Shown: piece by piece, positions 17,629 to 27,517 of the stretch
Numbering within the stretch: the stretch's first letter is position 1
How the letters are laid out: every line of letters starts with the position of its first letter
DNA from: an uncultured Myxococcales bacterium
GTDB taxonomy: Bacteria > Myxococcota_A > Polyangia > Polyangiales > Polyangiaceae
Length of the DNA stretch: 64,000 bases
Direction: 5' to 3'
Assembly: GCA_937902985.1 (NCBI GenBank)
Contig: CALFNG010000193.1
Location: 36,524 to 100,523 of the forward strand
Made by a program: the position numbers and the translations under genes
Notes under the pieces: model-generated
Told to the model about the DNA's origin: nothing
Database searches by the model: none
Seen by the model: only the letters and a program-made list of their open reading frames with translations

Positions 17629-18872
17629 AACGAATCCTCGTCGTCGGCTGCGGCTTCCCGCAGCTCTCGCTCGTGCGCGCGGCGAAGCGTCACGGCCTCT
17701 TCGTCGTGGGCGCCGACGCGAACCCGCGGGCCATCGCCGTGCAGCACTGCGACGCGTTCGTCGCGGTCTCGACCGACGACGTCGACGGCCTGAGCGGGGC
17801 GGTCCGGCGCCTCGGCGTCTCGGCCGTGACCACCACGGGCAGCGAAGTGTCGCTCAAGGCGACGGCCGATCTCGCCCTCCGCCTCGAGCAGCCGTTCTAC
17901 GCCGACCCCGAGACGGTGCGCCGCTGCCAGGACAAGGACGCGATGCGCGCGGGCTATCGTGCCGGGGGCCTCGCGGTCCCCGGCTTCGCGCGGTGCGATC
18001 GCGACGGCGACGCGCTCGCGTTCGCGCACGAGCGCGGGTTCCCGCTGGTCGTGAAGCCCGCGCGGGGGTGGGGCCAGCGCGGCGTCGCCCGCGTCGAGAA
18101 CGAGAGCGAGCTGACCCGCGCGTTCGAAGAGGCGCGCGCGTTCTCCGCGAGCGCGGGCCTGCCCTCGGCGATCGTCGAAGAGTGGCTCGACGGGCGCGAG
18201 TACTCGGTCAACGGCTGGATCGAAGACGGCACGCTGGTCGGCTATTGCGTCACCGAGCGCCTGACGGTGGCCGGCCGCAGGCCGCTCGGCGTGATGGTCG
18301 CCGAAGTGTATCCGTCGGGGCTGTCCCCGGAAGACGAGGCCCGCGTCGTGCAAGAAGCCCGTCGGGGTGCGGCCGCGCTCGGGCACACGCGAGGGCCCTG
18401 TTATTCGCAGGTGGCGCTCGGGCCACGAGGTTGTTTCCTCTTCGAGACCGCGGCTCGACTCGGCGGCGGGTTCGACGCCGACGTAACCCTCCTCGCGAGC
18501 GGGGTCGACCTCTACGATCGGCTCCTCGGCGTGGCGCTGCGCGACGCGGCGCTCGAACGGCAGGGCATCGTCGGGCCCCTCCATGGCGGTGCGATCGCCA
18601 AGTTCCTGGTGGCGTCTCCTGGCGCCGTGCGCGCGGTGAACGGACTCGCCGCCGCGCGGGCGCTGCCTGGGGTGGTCGACGCCGAGGTGTTCGTGCCCGT
18701 CGGCGGGCGCGTCCTTCCGCTGACCGACAGCGCGAAGCGCGCCGCCTATGTGCTCGCCCACGGCGCCGCGCGCGACGAGGCCACGGCCCGCGCCGACGCG
18801 GCGCTCGCGGCAATCGCGATCGAGACCAGCCTCGAGGCGGGCGACGAGGCACGCACGGAGGTCAACGCGTGA
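17625..18872 (+). CDS. ATP-grasp domain ligase of unknown substrate
   Basis: A 415-residue ATP-grasp enzyme. The N-terminal Rossmann-like domain starts KRILVVGCGFPQLSLVRAAK and continues VGADANPRAIA. The ATP-grasp fold carries CQDKDAMR, the ATP-lysine region FPLVVKPARGWGQRGV, the hinge AIVEEWLDGREYSVNG and a late metal-binding region CFLFETAARLGGGFDADV. Such proteins make carboxylate-amine or carboxylate-thiol bonds, but the substrate cannot be read from sequence. GTG at 17625 is chosen because the Rossmann motif begins at once and it overlaps the upstream stop by 4 bases. It also overlaps the next gene by 4 bases. Its place between a glycosyltransferase and a methyltransferase suggests modification of a lipid-linked glycan or small metabolite. 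Confidence 0.85.
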   Translation: MKRILVVGCGFPQLSLVRAAKRHGLFVVGADANPRAIAVQHCDAFVAVSTDDVDGLSGAVRRLGVSAVTTTGSEVSLKATADLALRLEQPFYADPETVRRCQDKDAMRAGYRAGGLAVPGFARCDRDGDALAFAHERGFPLVVKPARGWGQRGVARVENESELTRAFEEARAFSASAGLPSAIVEEWLDGREYSVNGWIEDGTLVGYCVTERLTVAGRRPLGVMVAEVYPSGLSPEDEARVVQEARRGAAALGHTRGPCYSQVALGPRGCFLFETAARLGGGFDADVTLLASGVDLYDRLLGVALRDAALERQGIVGPLHGGAIAKFLVASPGAVRAVNGLAAARALPGVVDAEVFVPVGGRVLPLTDSAKRAAYVLAHGAARDEATARADAALAAIAIETSLEAGDEARTEVNA

Positions 18873-19738
18873 CGCAGTCGAATCAGGCGCACACCAACGG
18901 CACGGGATCGTCGGGCGTGTTTCAGCTGTTCCGCGAGCGCCTCTCGCGCGACGCGATGTACGGCGTCGCCTCGTACTGGGATGCGCGCGCCGGCGCCCGC
19001 AGTGGGATGGCCCGCTCGCTCTGGCCGTCCAACGCGTTCAACGTCCTGTGGGACGAGCGACAGCGCGCGATTGTCGGCCGCGTCCTGGGCGACCTCACCG
19101 GTCACCGCGTCGCCGACGTCGGCTGCGGCACCGGCCGCATCACTCGCTGGCTCGCCGAAGAGCGCGGCGCGCGCCACGTCCTCGGGATTGACTTCTCGCA
19201 GGCCACGGTCGAGGCCGCGCGCAACGAGTCGGCCGCGCTGGTGTCCTCGGGCCTCGTTCGCTTCGAGCAGGGCGACGTGGTCGCGGGGCTGGGATCGGTG
19301 GGCGCGGTGGGGTTCGACGACGCCATCGTCCTCGGGTGCCTGTCGGTCGCGTGCAGCGATCGGCCGTCGCTCGAGCGGGCCATGCTCCACGTCGCGAAGC
19401 TGGTCCGCCGGGGCGGGCGCGTACTCGTCCTCGAGCCGATCCATCGCTCGCCTCTCCTGCGGCGCGTGCTCGACCTGGGCCTCGAAGAGTGGATCGCCGC
19501 GGCGAACCGCGCGGGGCTCGAGCTCGTCGCGGCCGATCGCATGGGGTTCGTTCCCGTCCGCCTCGTCTTCAGCGTGCGCGACTTGCCGGGCGCGATCGTC
19601 GGCCCCATCTTCCGCGCGGGCGAGCGCCTCCTCGACGCCGCGCCCTGGCTGTACGCCCTCTCCGACTACAAGCTCTTGATGTTCACTCGCTCTTCGCGCC
19701 CGATCGAAGACGCGTCGGGCCCGGCAAGCGTCCCCTAG
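18869..19738 (+). CDS. Class I SAM-dependent methyltransferase
   Basis: A 289-residue methyltransferase. After an N-terminal helical region (FQLFRERLSRDAMYGVASYW) comes motif I, VADVGCGTGRITRWLAEE, with the acidic post-I motif VLGIDFSQATVEAAR. Motif II-III elements follow (FDDAIVLGCLSVACSD, VRRGGRVLVLEPIH). The C-terminal part (GFVPVRLVFSVRDLPGAIV) resembles methyltransferases acting on lipid or glycan substrates rather than nucleic acids. GTG at 18869 overlaps the ATP-grasp stop by 4 bases, so the three genes are translationally coupled. The acceptor is unknown. Confidence 0.87.
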   Translation: MTQSNQAHTNGTGSSGVFQLFRERLSRDAMYGVASYWDARAGARSGMARSLWPSNAFNVLWDERQRAIVGRVLGDLTGHRVADVGCGTGRITRWLAEERGARHVLGIDFSQATVEAARNESAALVSSGLVRFEQGDVVAGLGSVGAVGFDDAIVLGCLSVACSDRPSLERAMLHVAKLVRRGGRVLVLEPIHRSPLLRRVLDLGLEEWIAAANRAGLELVAADRMGFVPVRLVFSVRDLPGAIVGPIFRAGERLLDAAPWLYALSDYKLLMFTRSSRPIEDASGPASVP

Positions 19739-19768
19739 GCTCATCGCAAGCGTCCCCCTCATCGCTCC

Positions 19769-20521
19769 GTGTCGGTCGCCACCTACGCGCTCCTCTTCTT
19801 CGCCGCCGTCGTCGGTGGCGCCATCAACTCGGTCGCCGGCGGCGGGAGCTTCGTCGCGTTTCCGGCGCTCCTCTTCGCCGGCGTCTCGCCGGTCGCCGCG
19901 AACGCCACGAACACCATCGCGCTCTGGCCGGGCAGCGTCGCCAGCGCCGTGGCCTACCGGCGAGAGCTCGGCGACGTGAAGCGCGAGCTCGTTCCCCTCG
20001 GTACGGCGAGCCTGGTGGGCGGGATCGTCGGCTCCGTTCTCTTGCTTCGCACGTCGGACCACACGTTCGTCCTCCTCATCCCGTGGCTGTTGCTCTTCGC
20101 GACTCTCCTCTTCTCGTTCGGCGGGGCGGTGACGGGCAAGATCACGGGCGGCAAGCAGGCGTCACTCGGTGTGGCCGTTGGCGCGCAGCTGTTCATCGGC
20201 CTCTACGGCGGGTACTTCGGCGGGGGCATCGGGATCATGATGCTGGCGGTCCTCTCGCTGCTGGGAATGACCGACATCCACCGAATGAACTCGCTCAAGG
20301 CCGTTCTCGGGACGCTGGTCAACGGGGTCGCGGTGGTCACGTTCGTCGCGGCCGGGGCTGTAGCGTGGGCACCCGGGAGCGTCATGATCCTGGGCGGGAT
20401 CGCCGGCGGCTACGCGGGGGCCGCCATCGCGCGGCGCGTCGAACCGAGGACGGTCCGTCGGTTGGTGCTCGCCGTCGCCTGGATCATGACAGGATATTTC
20501 TTCTTGCGCACCTATGCGTGA
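19769..20521 (+). CDS. TauE/SafE (TSUP) family membrane exporter
   Basis: A 250-residue integral membrane protein of the sulfite exporter / anion permease family. About eight hydrophobic helices are visible. The family repeat signature occurs twice: GGAINSVAGGGSFVAFPALL near the N terminus and YGGYFGGGIGIMMLAVLSLL in the second half, each followed by an N-A/N-S-x-K-type stretch (ANATNTIALWPGS, MNSLKAVLGTLVN). Family members export sulfite, sulfoacetate or related anions; the substrate here is unknown. GTG at 19769 is the start. It follows the methyltransferase by 30 bases and might belong to that operon. Confidence 0.88.
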   Translation: MSVATYALLFFAAVVGGAINSVAGGGSFVAFPALLFAGVSPVAANATNTIALWPGSVASAVAYRRELGDVKRELVPLGTASLVGGIVGSVLLLRTSDHTFVLLIPWLLLFATLLFSFGGAVTGKITGGKQASLGVAVGAQLFIGLYGGYFGGGIGIMMLAVLSLLGMTDIHRMNSLKAVLGTLVNGVAVVTFVAAGAVAWAPGSVMILGGIAGGYAGAAIARRVEPRTVRRLVLAVAWIMTGYFFLRTYA

Positions 20522-20586
20522 GAGGCTCTCCCCGTAGGATTGGATGAACCGGTGGACGACCATGGTCGCCCCCGGGCAAGCTGCAC

Positions 20587-22248
<1,662 letters not shown>

Positions 22249-22498
22249 GCAGAGTCGCCGCTCTTCGAAGAGAGGAGGGAGGGCGCAGAGAGCTGGGTTT
22301 CGCACGTCGTGCCCATCGGCACCGCGCTGCAGACCGATCGGATGCGGGTGGCCAAGCGGCGAATCCCGCACACGGTGTGTGGGGGAACGCGCGCATTCAC
22401 GGAGCGACCGTCGACGCGGTAACCCGAACGGCTCCCTCGAGGAACCCATCGATCACCGAAGCTGCCCGACCGCCTCACCCGAGGAACCACTCTCTCGG

Positions 22499-22880
22499 CG
22501 AAGCGGGCCAACCGGCTTCGGTGGGAGAGGCGTCGGCGAGCGAAGGGGGTCAATCGGCTTGGCTGGGAGAGGCGTCGGCGAGCGAAGGGGGTCAATCGGC
22601 TTCGGTGGGAGAGGCGTCGGCGAGCGAAGGGGGTCAATCGGCTTGGCTGGGAGAGGCGTCGGCGAGCGAAGGGGGTCAATCGGCTTCGGTGGGAGAGGCG
22701 TCGGCGAGCGAAGGGGGTCAATCGGCTTCGGTGGGAGAGGCGTCGGCGAGCGAAGGGGGTCAATCGGCTTGGCTGGGAGAGGCGTCGGCGAGCGAAGCGG
22801 GTCAATCGCTTGGCTGGGAGACGCATCGGCAAGCGAAGCCGGTCAATCGGCTTGGCTAGGAGACTCGTCGGTCAGCCAAG
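22499..22880. repeat. 42-bp tandem repeat array, nine units
   Basis: The core GGGAGAGGCGTCGGCGAGCG recurs at 22523, 22565, 22607, 22649, 22691, 22733 and 22775. Two degenerate units at 22816 (one base lost) and 22858 end the array. Two sub-types alternate by their linker, GGCTTCGGT (A) or GGCTTGGCT (B), in the order A-B-A-B-A-A-B-B-B, which suggests duplication of an 84-bp dimer. Units are direct and nearly identical with no unique spacers, so this is not a CRISPR array. On the plus strand one frame would read 14-residue repeats of GEASASEGGQSA type. Confidence 0.9.
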
Positions 22881-22912
22881 CAGCCGGATCGGCTCAGCTG
22901 ACCGACGAGTCT
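22861..22912. repeat. 16-bp perfect inverted repeat (cruciform/hairpin)
   Basis: AGACTCGTCGGTCAGC at 22861-22876 is perfectly complementary to 22897-22912. The 20-base loop holds a second small stem AGCCG-GAT-CGGCT. No T-run follows on either strand, so a classic terminator is unlikely. It sits at the degenerate end of the 42-bp array. Confidence 0.8.
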
Positions 22913-23008
22913 CTCGACCAGGGGACCCCGCGCCTCAGCGAGGCCGTGCGATGGGGGAGGGGCCACCTGCCGCCGGGTTCGTGAGCGAACCCACGTGCAG
23001 GGGGCGTG

Positions 23009-24379
23009 TCAGAACCGGCCGTCGAGCGGGCTTGGCGACGATTTCGGCGTCAGCGCGGGCGCAGGCGTGGGCGCGGAGGCCGCCGGAACCGGGGCGTGCC
23101 TCGGCCCCGTCGCCGCGTGTCTGGGGGTCGCGGACTGCATCGTCGAAACCGAGGCCAGAGGCACCAGGCTGGGGATCGGCTCCGCGAGCGCCGGGCCTCT
23201 CCCGTCGGTGTCTTGCGGTGGGGGCAGCGCGGGACCGGCGGGCGCCGGCGGCGCGGACAAAGCGTCGCCATCCGCGTGACGATCGGCTCCGGGCGGTGCG
23301 CGCGACGGTCCGCGGAGGAAGACCCACGACGCCAGGCCGGCCATCAGGGCGAATCCCGCGACGAGGCCCCACAAGCCACGCGAGCGGCTGCCGCGCGCGG
23401 AGGTGCGGCCCCAGTCCGTGGTCATGGTCCGCTCGAGAAACGGCCCGCGCTCCGATGCGCGGTGGCCGGGCTTCAACGAACTGCCCGAGATCCTCAAGAT
23501 GCGCTCGATCGATCGCGCAGCGCCCGCGGGCGCGAACTCCGCGAGCGCCAGCGCGAGGTCTGCCACGCTCTGGAAGCGCATCCCGGGTTCCTTCTCGAGG
23601 CAGTGCGAGACGAGCTCTTGAAACCGGGGCGGAATGTCGGCTCTCCATTGATCGAGCGCCGGGGGAGGGTCGCTCAGGACCATCCCGCAGAGCTGCGGCA
23701 GGGTGGTCGCGTCGAAGGGGACACGGCCCGAGACGAGCTCGTACAGGATGACGCCCAGCGACCAGACGTCGGCCCGCGCGTCGATCGTGCGGGACGATCG
23801 CATCTGCTCGGGAGCCATGTAGTAAGGCGAGCCCACGATGGCTCCCGTTTGCGTCATGTGGAACTCCGGCTCGTCGGGCGAGATGATCTTCGAGATCCCG
23901 AAGTCGAGGATCTTGAGGCACTCCGTGCCGTCCGGAGATCGCGCGAGAAAGAGGTTGGCCGGCTTGAGATCGCGATGCACGACGCCGAGCGAATGCGCCT
24001 CGGCCAGGCCTTCGCACGCCTCGAGAATGAGCTCGACGGCATGCTCGATCGGGAGCGGCCCTCGCTTCGCCACGTAGTCGGCGAGGTCGCCGCCCTCGAG
24101 GTATTCCATGACGATGTACGGGACGCCCGTTTCGAGGCTGCCCACGTCGACCACGCGCGCGACGTGCTCGCTCCGGATCCTGGCCGCGGCGCGGGCTTCA
24201 TGCGCGAAGCGCGCGAGCATCTCCGGGCTCTTCAGCGCCTGGGGCAACAAGAACTTCAGGGCGACACGCTGCCGGAGCTGCAGATGAACCGCGGCGACGA
24301 CGATTCCCATGCCGCCCTGGCCGAGCACTCTCTCGACGCGATACTTCCCTGCGAGAACGTCGCCTTCTTTGACGTCCAT
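23009..24379 (-). CDS. Membrane Ser/Thr protein kinase (Pkn family)
   Basis: A 456-residue eukaryotic-like kinase. The catalytic domain (residues 12-275) has the glycine loop VLGQGGMGIV, the ATP lysine in VALKFL, the catalytic loop VVHRDLKPANLFLA, the DFG motif ILDFGISKI, the activation segment VGSPYYMAPEQM and DVWSLGVILYELVSG. All active residues are present. One membrane helix follows (about residues 342-360, GLWGLVAGFALMAGLASWVF), then an extracytoplasmic Pro/Ala-rich tail with no sensor domain. It starts 9 bases after a SUMF1-type lipoprotein gene and is the last gene of a three-gene operon, so the envelope proteins upstream may be part of its signal input; that is inference. Confidence 0.93.
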   Translation of the reverse strand: MDVKEGDVLAGKYRVERVLGQGGMGIVVAAVHLQLRQRVALKFLLPQALKSPEMLARFAHEARAAARIRSEHVARVVDVGSLETGVPYIVMEYLEGGDLADYVAKRGPLPIEHAVELILEACEGLAEAHSLGVVHRDLKPANLFLARSPDGTECLKILDFGISKIISPDEPEFHMTQTGAIVGSPYYMAPEQMRSSRTIDARADVWSLGVILYELVSGRVPFDATTLPQLCGMVLSDPPPALDQWRADIPPRFQELVSHCLEKEPGMRFQSVADLALALAEFAPAGAARSIERILRISGSSLKPGHRASERGPFLERTMTTDWGRTSARGSRSRGLWGLVAGFALMAGLASWVFLRGPSRAPPGADRHADGDALSAPPAPAGPALPPPQDTDGRGPALAEPIPSLVPLASVSTMQSATPRHAATGPRHAPVPAASAPTPAPALTPKSSPSPLDGRF

Positions 24380-24388
24380 GAGCCGGGC

Positions 24389-25447
24389 TCAGCCCCCGCA
24401 GCAGCGAAACCCGAATGGGTAGGCGGTCTCGTTTCGGGGATAGTCGAACGACTCGGTGCAATACGACTGGTTGTCGATGTACGAGCCGCCGAGGAGGTGG
24501 CACGTATCCGTCGCGCCCGCGTCGGTGCTGTCGCAGCTATCGACCCACTCGGCCGCGTTGCCCTCCATGTCGAAGATGCCCGGGTAGAACCCCTGGCATC
24601 CGGCGGTGCTCCCGACCGGGGCCAGATCGCCCGTTCCCCCCGACGAGTTGCACTTGGAGCTCGAGTTCGGGTGGCTCGAGCCGCCCGGGCCGCCGCAGGC
24701 GAGGAACCACTGGCTCTTGGTCTCGACGAGGACGTCCGCGCCCGCCAGGGGACCGCCGCCGATCTTTCCACACAGGTGTTCGCCGGCCCAGGCGCAGTAC
24801 GCGAACGCGTCGCACCAGTCGATGTTCGTGATCGGCCAGGTTGCGGGATTCAACGCCGCGGCGGAATCGTAGCTCTTGTTCCACGCGCAGACGCTGGGCT
24901 GCCCGGAGGTGTCGGAGCCCTTGGCGTTCAGGAATTGCTGATACTGGGCGACCGTGACCTCGGTGCCGTCGATGGTGAACCCGCTGACCTGCACCAGAGG
25001 TGGCCCTTGCAGCGCGCACTGACCCGCCGCGCACGCGGGCTGCGTGACTGGACACGCACTGCTCGCCCATTGACCCGCCGTGCAGACCTCGCGGCCCGTG
25101 GCTCCGCACCGCGTGGCGCTCGGGCTGCAGGCCGCATCGGGGCTGCTCGCGTTTCCGGTGTCCGCGGCCCCATCGGCGGGCGCCGGACCTGCATCGCCTC
25201 CAGGATTGGCGTCCGGAGGCAACGTACCGTCGGGCCCCGCCTCGCCGCTGGGCGGTACCGCGACGTCATCGCCGCCTTCGCCCGTGACGGGGGCAGGGCT
25301 GCCGTCGGAAGTTCCTGCGTCCTGGCTGCGCGTCCCGTCGGTGTCGACGATGCCCACGAGCTTGGCACACGCCACGAGCATCCCCAGGCCGAGCCCCAGA
25401 GCGGGAAGCGCCAGGGCGAGCGATCGGCGTCGACCGGGGCCGCTCAC
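24389..25447 (-). CDS. Cys-rich SUMF1/formylglycine-type domain lipoprotein
   Basis: A 352-residue exported protein. The signal sequence (SLALALPALGLGLGMLVAC) ends in a lipobox with Cys27. A Pro/Asp/Gly-rich spacer follows to about residue 135. The C-terminal FGE-sulfatase fold shows the opening FTIDGTEVTVAQYQQFL, WPITNIDWCDAFAYCAWAGE, GIFDMEGNAAEWVDSC, LLGGSYID and the closing FGFRCCGG. These are the usual landmarks of the SUMF1 fold. The domain has about 15 Cys, so disulfides are likely; whether it holds a copper-binding catalytic pair like true formylglycine enzymes cannot be judged. It overlaps the upstream TPR/PEGA-like gene by 4 bases. Confidence 0.85.
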   Translation of the reverse strand: MSGPGRRRSLALALPALGLGLGMLVACAKLVGIVDTDGTRSQDAGTSDGSPAPVTGEGGDDVAVPPSGEAGPDGTLPPDANPGGDAGPAPADGAADTGNASSPDAACSPSATRCGATGREVCTAGQWASSACPVTQPACAAGQCALQGPPLVQVSGFTIDGTEVTVAQYQQFLNAKGSDTSGQPSVCAWNKSYDSAAALNPATWPITNIDWCDAFAYCAWAGEHLCGKIGGGPLAGADVLVETKSQWFLACGGPGGSSHPNSSSKCNSSGGTGDLAPVGSTAGCQGFYPGIFDMEGNAAEWVDSCDSTDAGATDTCHLLGGSYIDNQSYCTESFDYPRNETAYPFGFRCCGG

Positions 25448-26472
25448 CAGGCACCTCCGACCACGACGCCGCCGCCGCGCGAACCGACGCTCGGCGCCAC
25501 GCGAAGCGAATGGACGTCGGTCGACGAGGAGTGCCTGTCATGCTCCGAGCGGCCGGACAGGACGAGGTAGGTCCCCACGGCGAGCGCCGCGAGGCCCACC
25601 CCGAACCCTATATCCGAGATCGTCGCGGCCTGAGTGGCGTCGTGGCCGGCGCTCTGGGCGTCTGCCGTGCAGCCGCCGACGCAAGCGGCGTTGCGGTCGC
25701 TCCAGCGCGAGAACGCGTGGAGCCCGAAATAGCTCGCCACGCCGATCGAGGCGACGCCCACGCCTCCGACGACCCACCCCACGGTGGTGCGCGTGCTGGT
25801 GGTTCCGGTCGTATCGGTCTCGGCCGGGGCGGTCGCCGTGGCGACGGCGCCGGCGGGATGATCGGCCGCCTCGTCTTCGAGGGGCGGCACGTCGACCGCG
25901 ACGCGCGCGGCGCTCGCGGAGGATACCTCGATCGAGGTCTCGAAGGGGCGCTTGCCCGGCGCTTCGGCTCGCACGACGTGCGTCCCGGGATCCACCGGCA
26001 CCGCGACGCCCCACGCGACGTCGGCGAGGGGCGCTCCGTCGACCGCGATGGAGAGGCCGGGCACCCGCGCGGCGCGGGCGACCTGGACGGTCAGGCGCGC
26101 GAGCCGGCTCTCGAGCAGCCCGATATGCTGGTTGGCGAATGCCACGCGGTCGCTGCGGTTGTCGCGCTGCGCGACGACCAGCGCCTCCTTGAACGTCGTC
26201 CAGGCGAGCGCGGTCTCGCCGGCCTTCTCGTAGCAGTCGGCGAGGTTGAGCAAGGTGCCCCCGCCGGGGTCGAGCTCGTAGCTCGCCTTGAACTTCGGGC
26301 ACGCCTCGGCGTATTTGCCGGCCTGAACGAGTTGCCGCGCGTCGTCGTACAGCACCTGAGCCGCGGCCGGGTTTCGCCCCGGGGTCTGCGCCGCGACCAC
26401 GCGCGAGACCGATGGGACGAGCAACCCCGCGGTCACGAAAATCAAGGCGATTGTCGCGGACGGTGCGCGCAT
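25444..26472 (-). CDS. Exported TPR / PEGA-like membrane protein
   Basis: A 342-residue protein of a type common in myxobacteria. A signal peptide (about residues 1-28) is followed by TPR-like helices (LYDDARQLVQAGKYAEACPK, GGTLLNLADCYEKAGETALA). A PEGA-like beta domain follows (VPGLSIAVDGAPL, VPVDPGTHVVRAEAPGKRPF). Then come an acidic/Thr-rich linker and two hydrophobic helices near the C terminus (VGWVVGGVGVASIGVASYFG, GFGVGLAALAVGTYLVLSG). It probably sits in the cell envelope. It is the first gene of the operon with the SUMF1 lipoprotein and the Ser/Thr kinase; the start codon is ATG at 26472. Confidence 0.8.
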   Translation of the reverse strand: MRAPSATIALIFVTAGLLVPSVSRVVAAQTPGRNPAAAQVLYDDARQLVQAGKYAEACPKFKASYELDPGGGTLLNLADCYEKAGETALAWTTFKEALVVAQRDNRSDRVAFANQHIGLLESRLARLTVQVARAARVPGLSIAVDGAPLADVAWGVAVPVDPGTHVVRAEAPGKRPFETSIEVSSASAARVAVDVPPLEDEAADHPAGAVATATAPAETDTTGTTSTRTTVGWVVGGVGVASIGVASYFGLHAFSRWSDRNAACVGGCTADAQSAGHDATQAATISDIGFGVGLAALAVGTYLVLSGRSEHDRHSSSTDVHSLRVAPSVGSRGGGVVVGGAW

Positions 26473-26560
26473 CGGGCCCGTCGCCTACCGTACACGATGT
26501 GCGCGCGAGAAGCATTGGCCGCTCTCGGGCCCAAATGCCGCTCGATCCGAGAGAGAGACG

Positions 26561-26589
26561 GGCCGCAGAGGCGCAGAGGGCGCAGAGCC
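26561..26589. repeat. Dispersed intergenic repeat, GGCCGCAGAGGCGCAGAGGG type
   Basis: A purine-rich GCGCAGAG-repeat element in the gap between the TPR gene and the next minus-strand gene. Closely similar elements lie at 53066-53098 and, with A for G changes, at 36941-36968. All are noncoding. Confidence 0.6.
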
Positions 26590-26685
26590 GTGAGATGGGT
26601 TGGTACCGAGCGAATCGCGCGCGAGACGGATGGCGTCGTACGACGCCTCGAACGACGTGACGTGGGACCCTCGCGTACGCGCCGG

Positions 26686-27510
26686 CTACCGGCCGTGCAT
26701 CGTCGCGATCGCGATGCCCAGAGCGACCGCGATGGCGACGACCCCGAGGTTCATCATCCACGTGAACCGCTGCCGTCGCGACCGTGCTTGGTGCAGCGCG
26801 GCGAGCTCGCTCGCGTCCCGCGGGGATCGCTCGAGCGCGCGCATCGCGCCGGGCGAGGCGCCCCGGTAGCCGTCGGGTTCGCTCTCGCGGCGCTCGGCGA
26901 GCCGCTGCTCCAGCACCAGCGCGGGCAAGGCGCCCAGCCGCGAGGCGACGTCGGCGCAGAGCGCGAGGACTCGGGCGATCTCGGCGTGCTCGTCGAGCCA
27001 GCCCGTCTTCACGAAGCGCAGCTCCGTCCCGCTCAGTGTCAGTACACACGGGTGAAAGGCCAGGAGCGCCGTTCGCGTGTTCCGGTCGAGCAGCGCGCGC
27101 GCCATGTCGGACGGCGCTGCTTCGACGATGAACGAGTCGTCGAACGCGTCGTCGCCGAGCACGAGGTCGATGGCGCGCCCGTGCTCGAGGTTGCGCAGCT
27201 CGCGCGCCGTCTCGGGCCGGAGCTCCATCTCGAGCGCGGTCGCTGCGGGCACCGACGCCACGCAGACGGTTCGCTTCGGAGTGTTCTTGCCTCCCGCGCG
27301 GAGGCCGTAGCGAACCGTCTGTCCATGAAGGCGCCCTTCGATGGCCCAGAGGCCGACGCCCTGGATGGACGCGGCTTCGATCACCCGCCGAGGCTCGGCC
27401 CCGAGGGTGCGAAACGTCTCTTCGATCGCTCGCTTGCGCGCCTGCTGCGAAGCGTAGCTCGTGGCGGCGATGACACCTCCGGCGACGACGAAGACGAGGA
27501 TTCCGAGCAC
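26686..27510 (-). CDS. Hypothetical protein with N- and C-terminal membrane helices
   Basis: A 274-residue protein of unknown function. An N-terminal hydrophobic helix (about residues 2-18, LGILVFVVAGGVIAATSYAS) is followed by a soluble region of about 230 residues containing ALEMELRPETARELRNLEHG, FIVEAAPSDMARALLD and a GLRAGG-type segment. A C-terminal membrane helix (about residues 252-270, MMNLGVVAIAVALGIAIA) ends the chain. Both ends are anchored, so the middle is a loop on one side of the membrane. The gene begins 7 bases after lhgO on the same strand and is probably co-transcribed with it, although no functional link is apparent. Confidence 0.7.
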   Translation of the reverse strand: MLGILVFVVAGGVIAATSYASQQARKRAIEETFRTLGAEPRRVIEAASIQGVGLWAIEGRLHGQTVRYGLRAGGKNTPKRTVCVASVPAATALEMELRPETARELRNLEHGRAIDLVLGDDAFDDSFIVEAAPSDMARALLDRNTRTALLAFHPCVLTLSGTELRFVKTGWLDEHAEIARVLALCADVASRLGALPALVLEQRLAERRESEPDGYRGASPGAMRALERSPRDASELAALHQARSRRQRFTWMMNLGVVAIAVALGIAIATMHGR

Positions 27511-27517
27511 GCCCCAA

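Larger units (their letters stand above)
22249..23008. other. 760-base intergenic region dominated by a 42-bp repeat array
   Basis: No gene that I can support. Open frames run through it in several directions only because the 42-bp repeat period is a multiple of 3. It contains a GGGCGCAGAG fragment near 22281, the array at 22499-22880, a 16-bp perfect hairpin at 22861-22912 and a 7-bp hairpin GGGTTCG-TGAG-CGAACCC at 22975-22992, just downstream of the kinase stop on the minus strand. Confidence 0.7.

Noticed and set aside
22499..22880. Possible CRISPR array
   Set aside because: Units are 42-bp direct repeats without unique spacers, and no cas gene is present.
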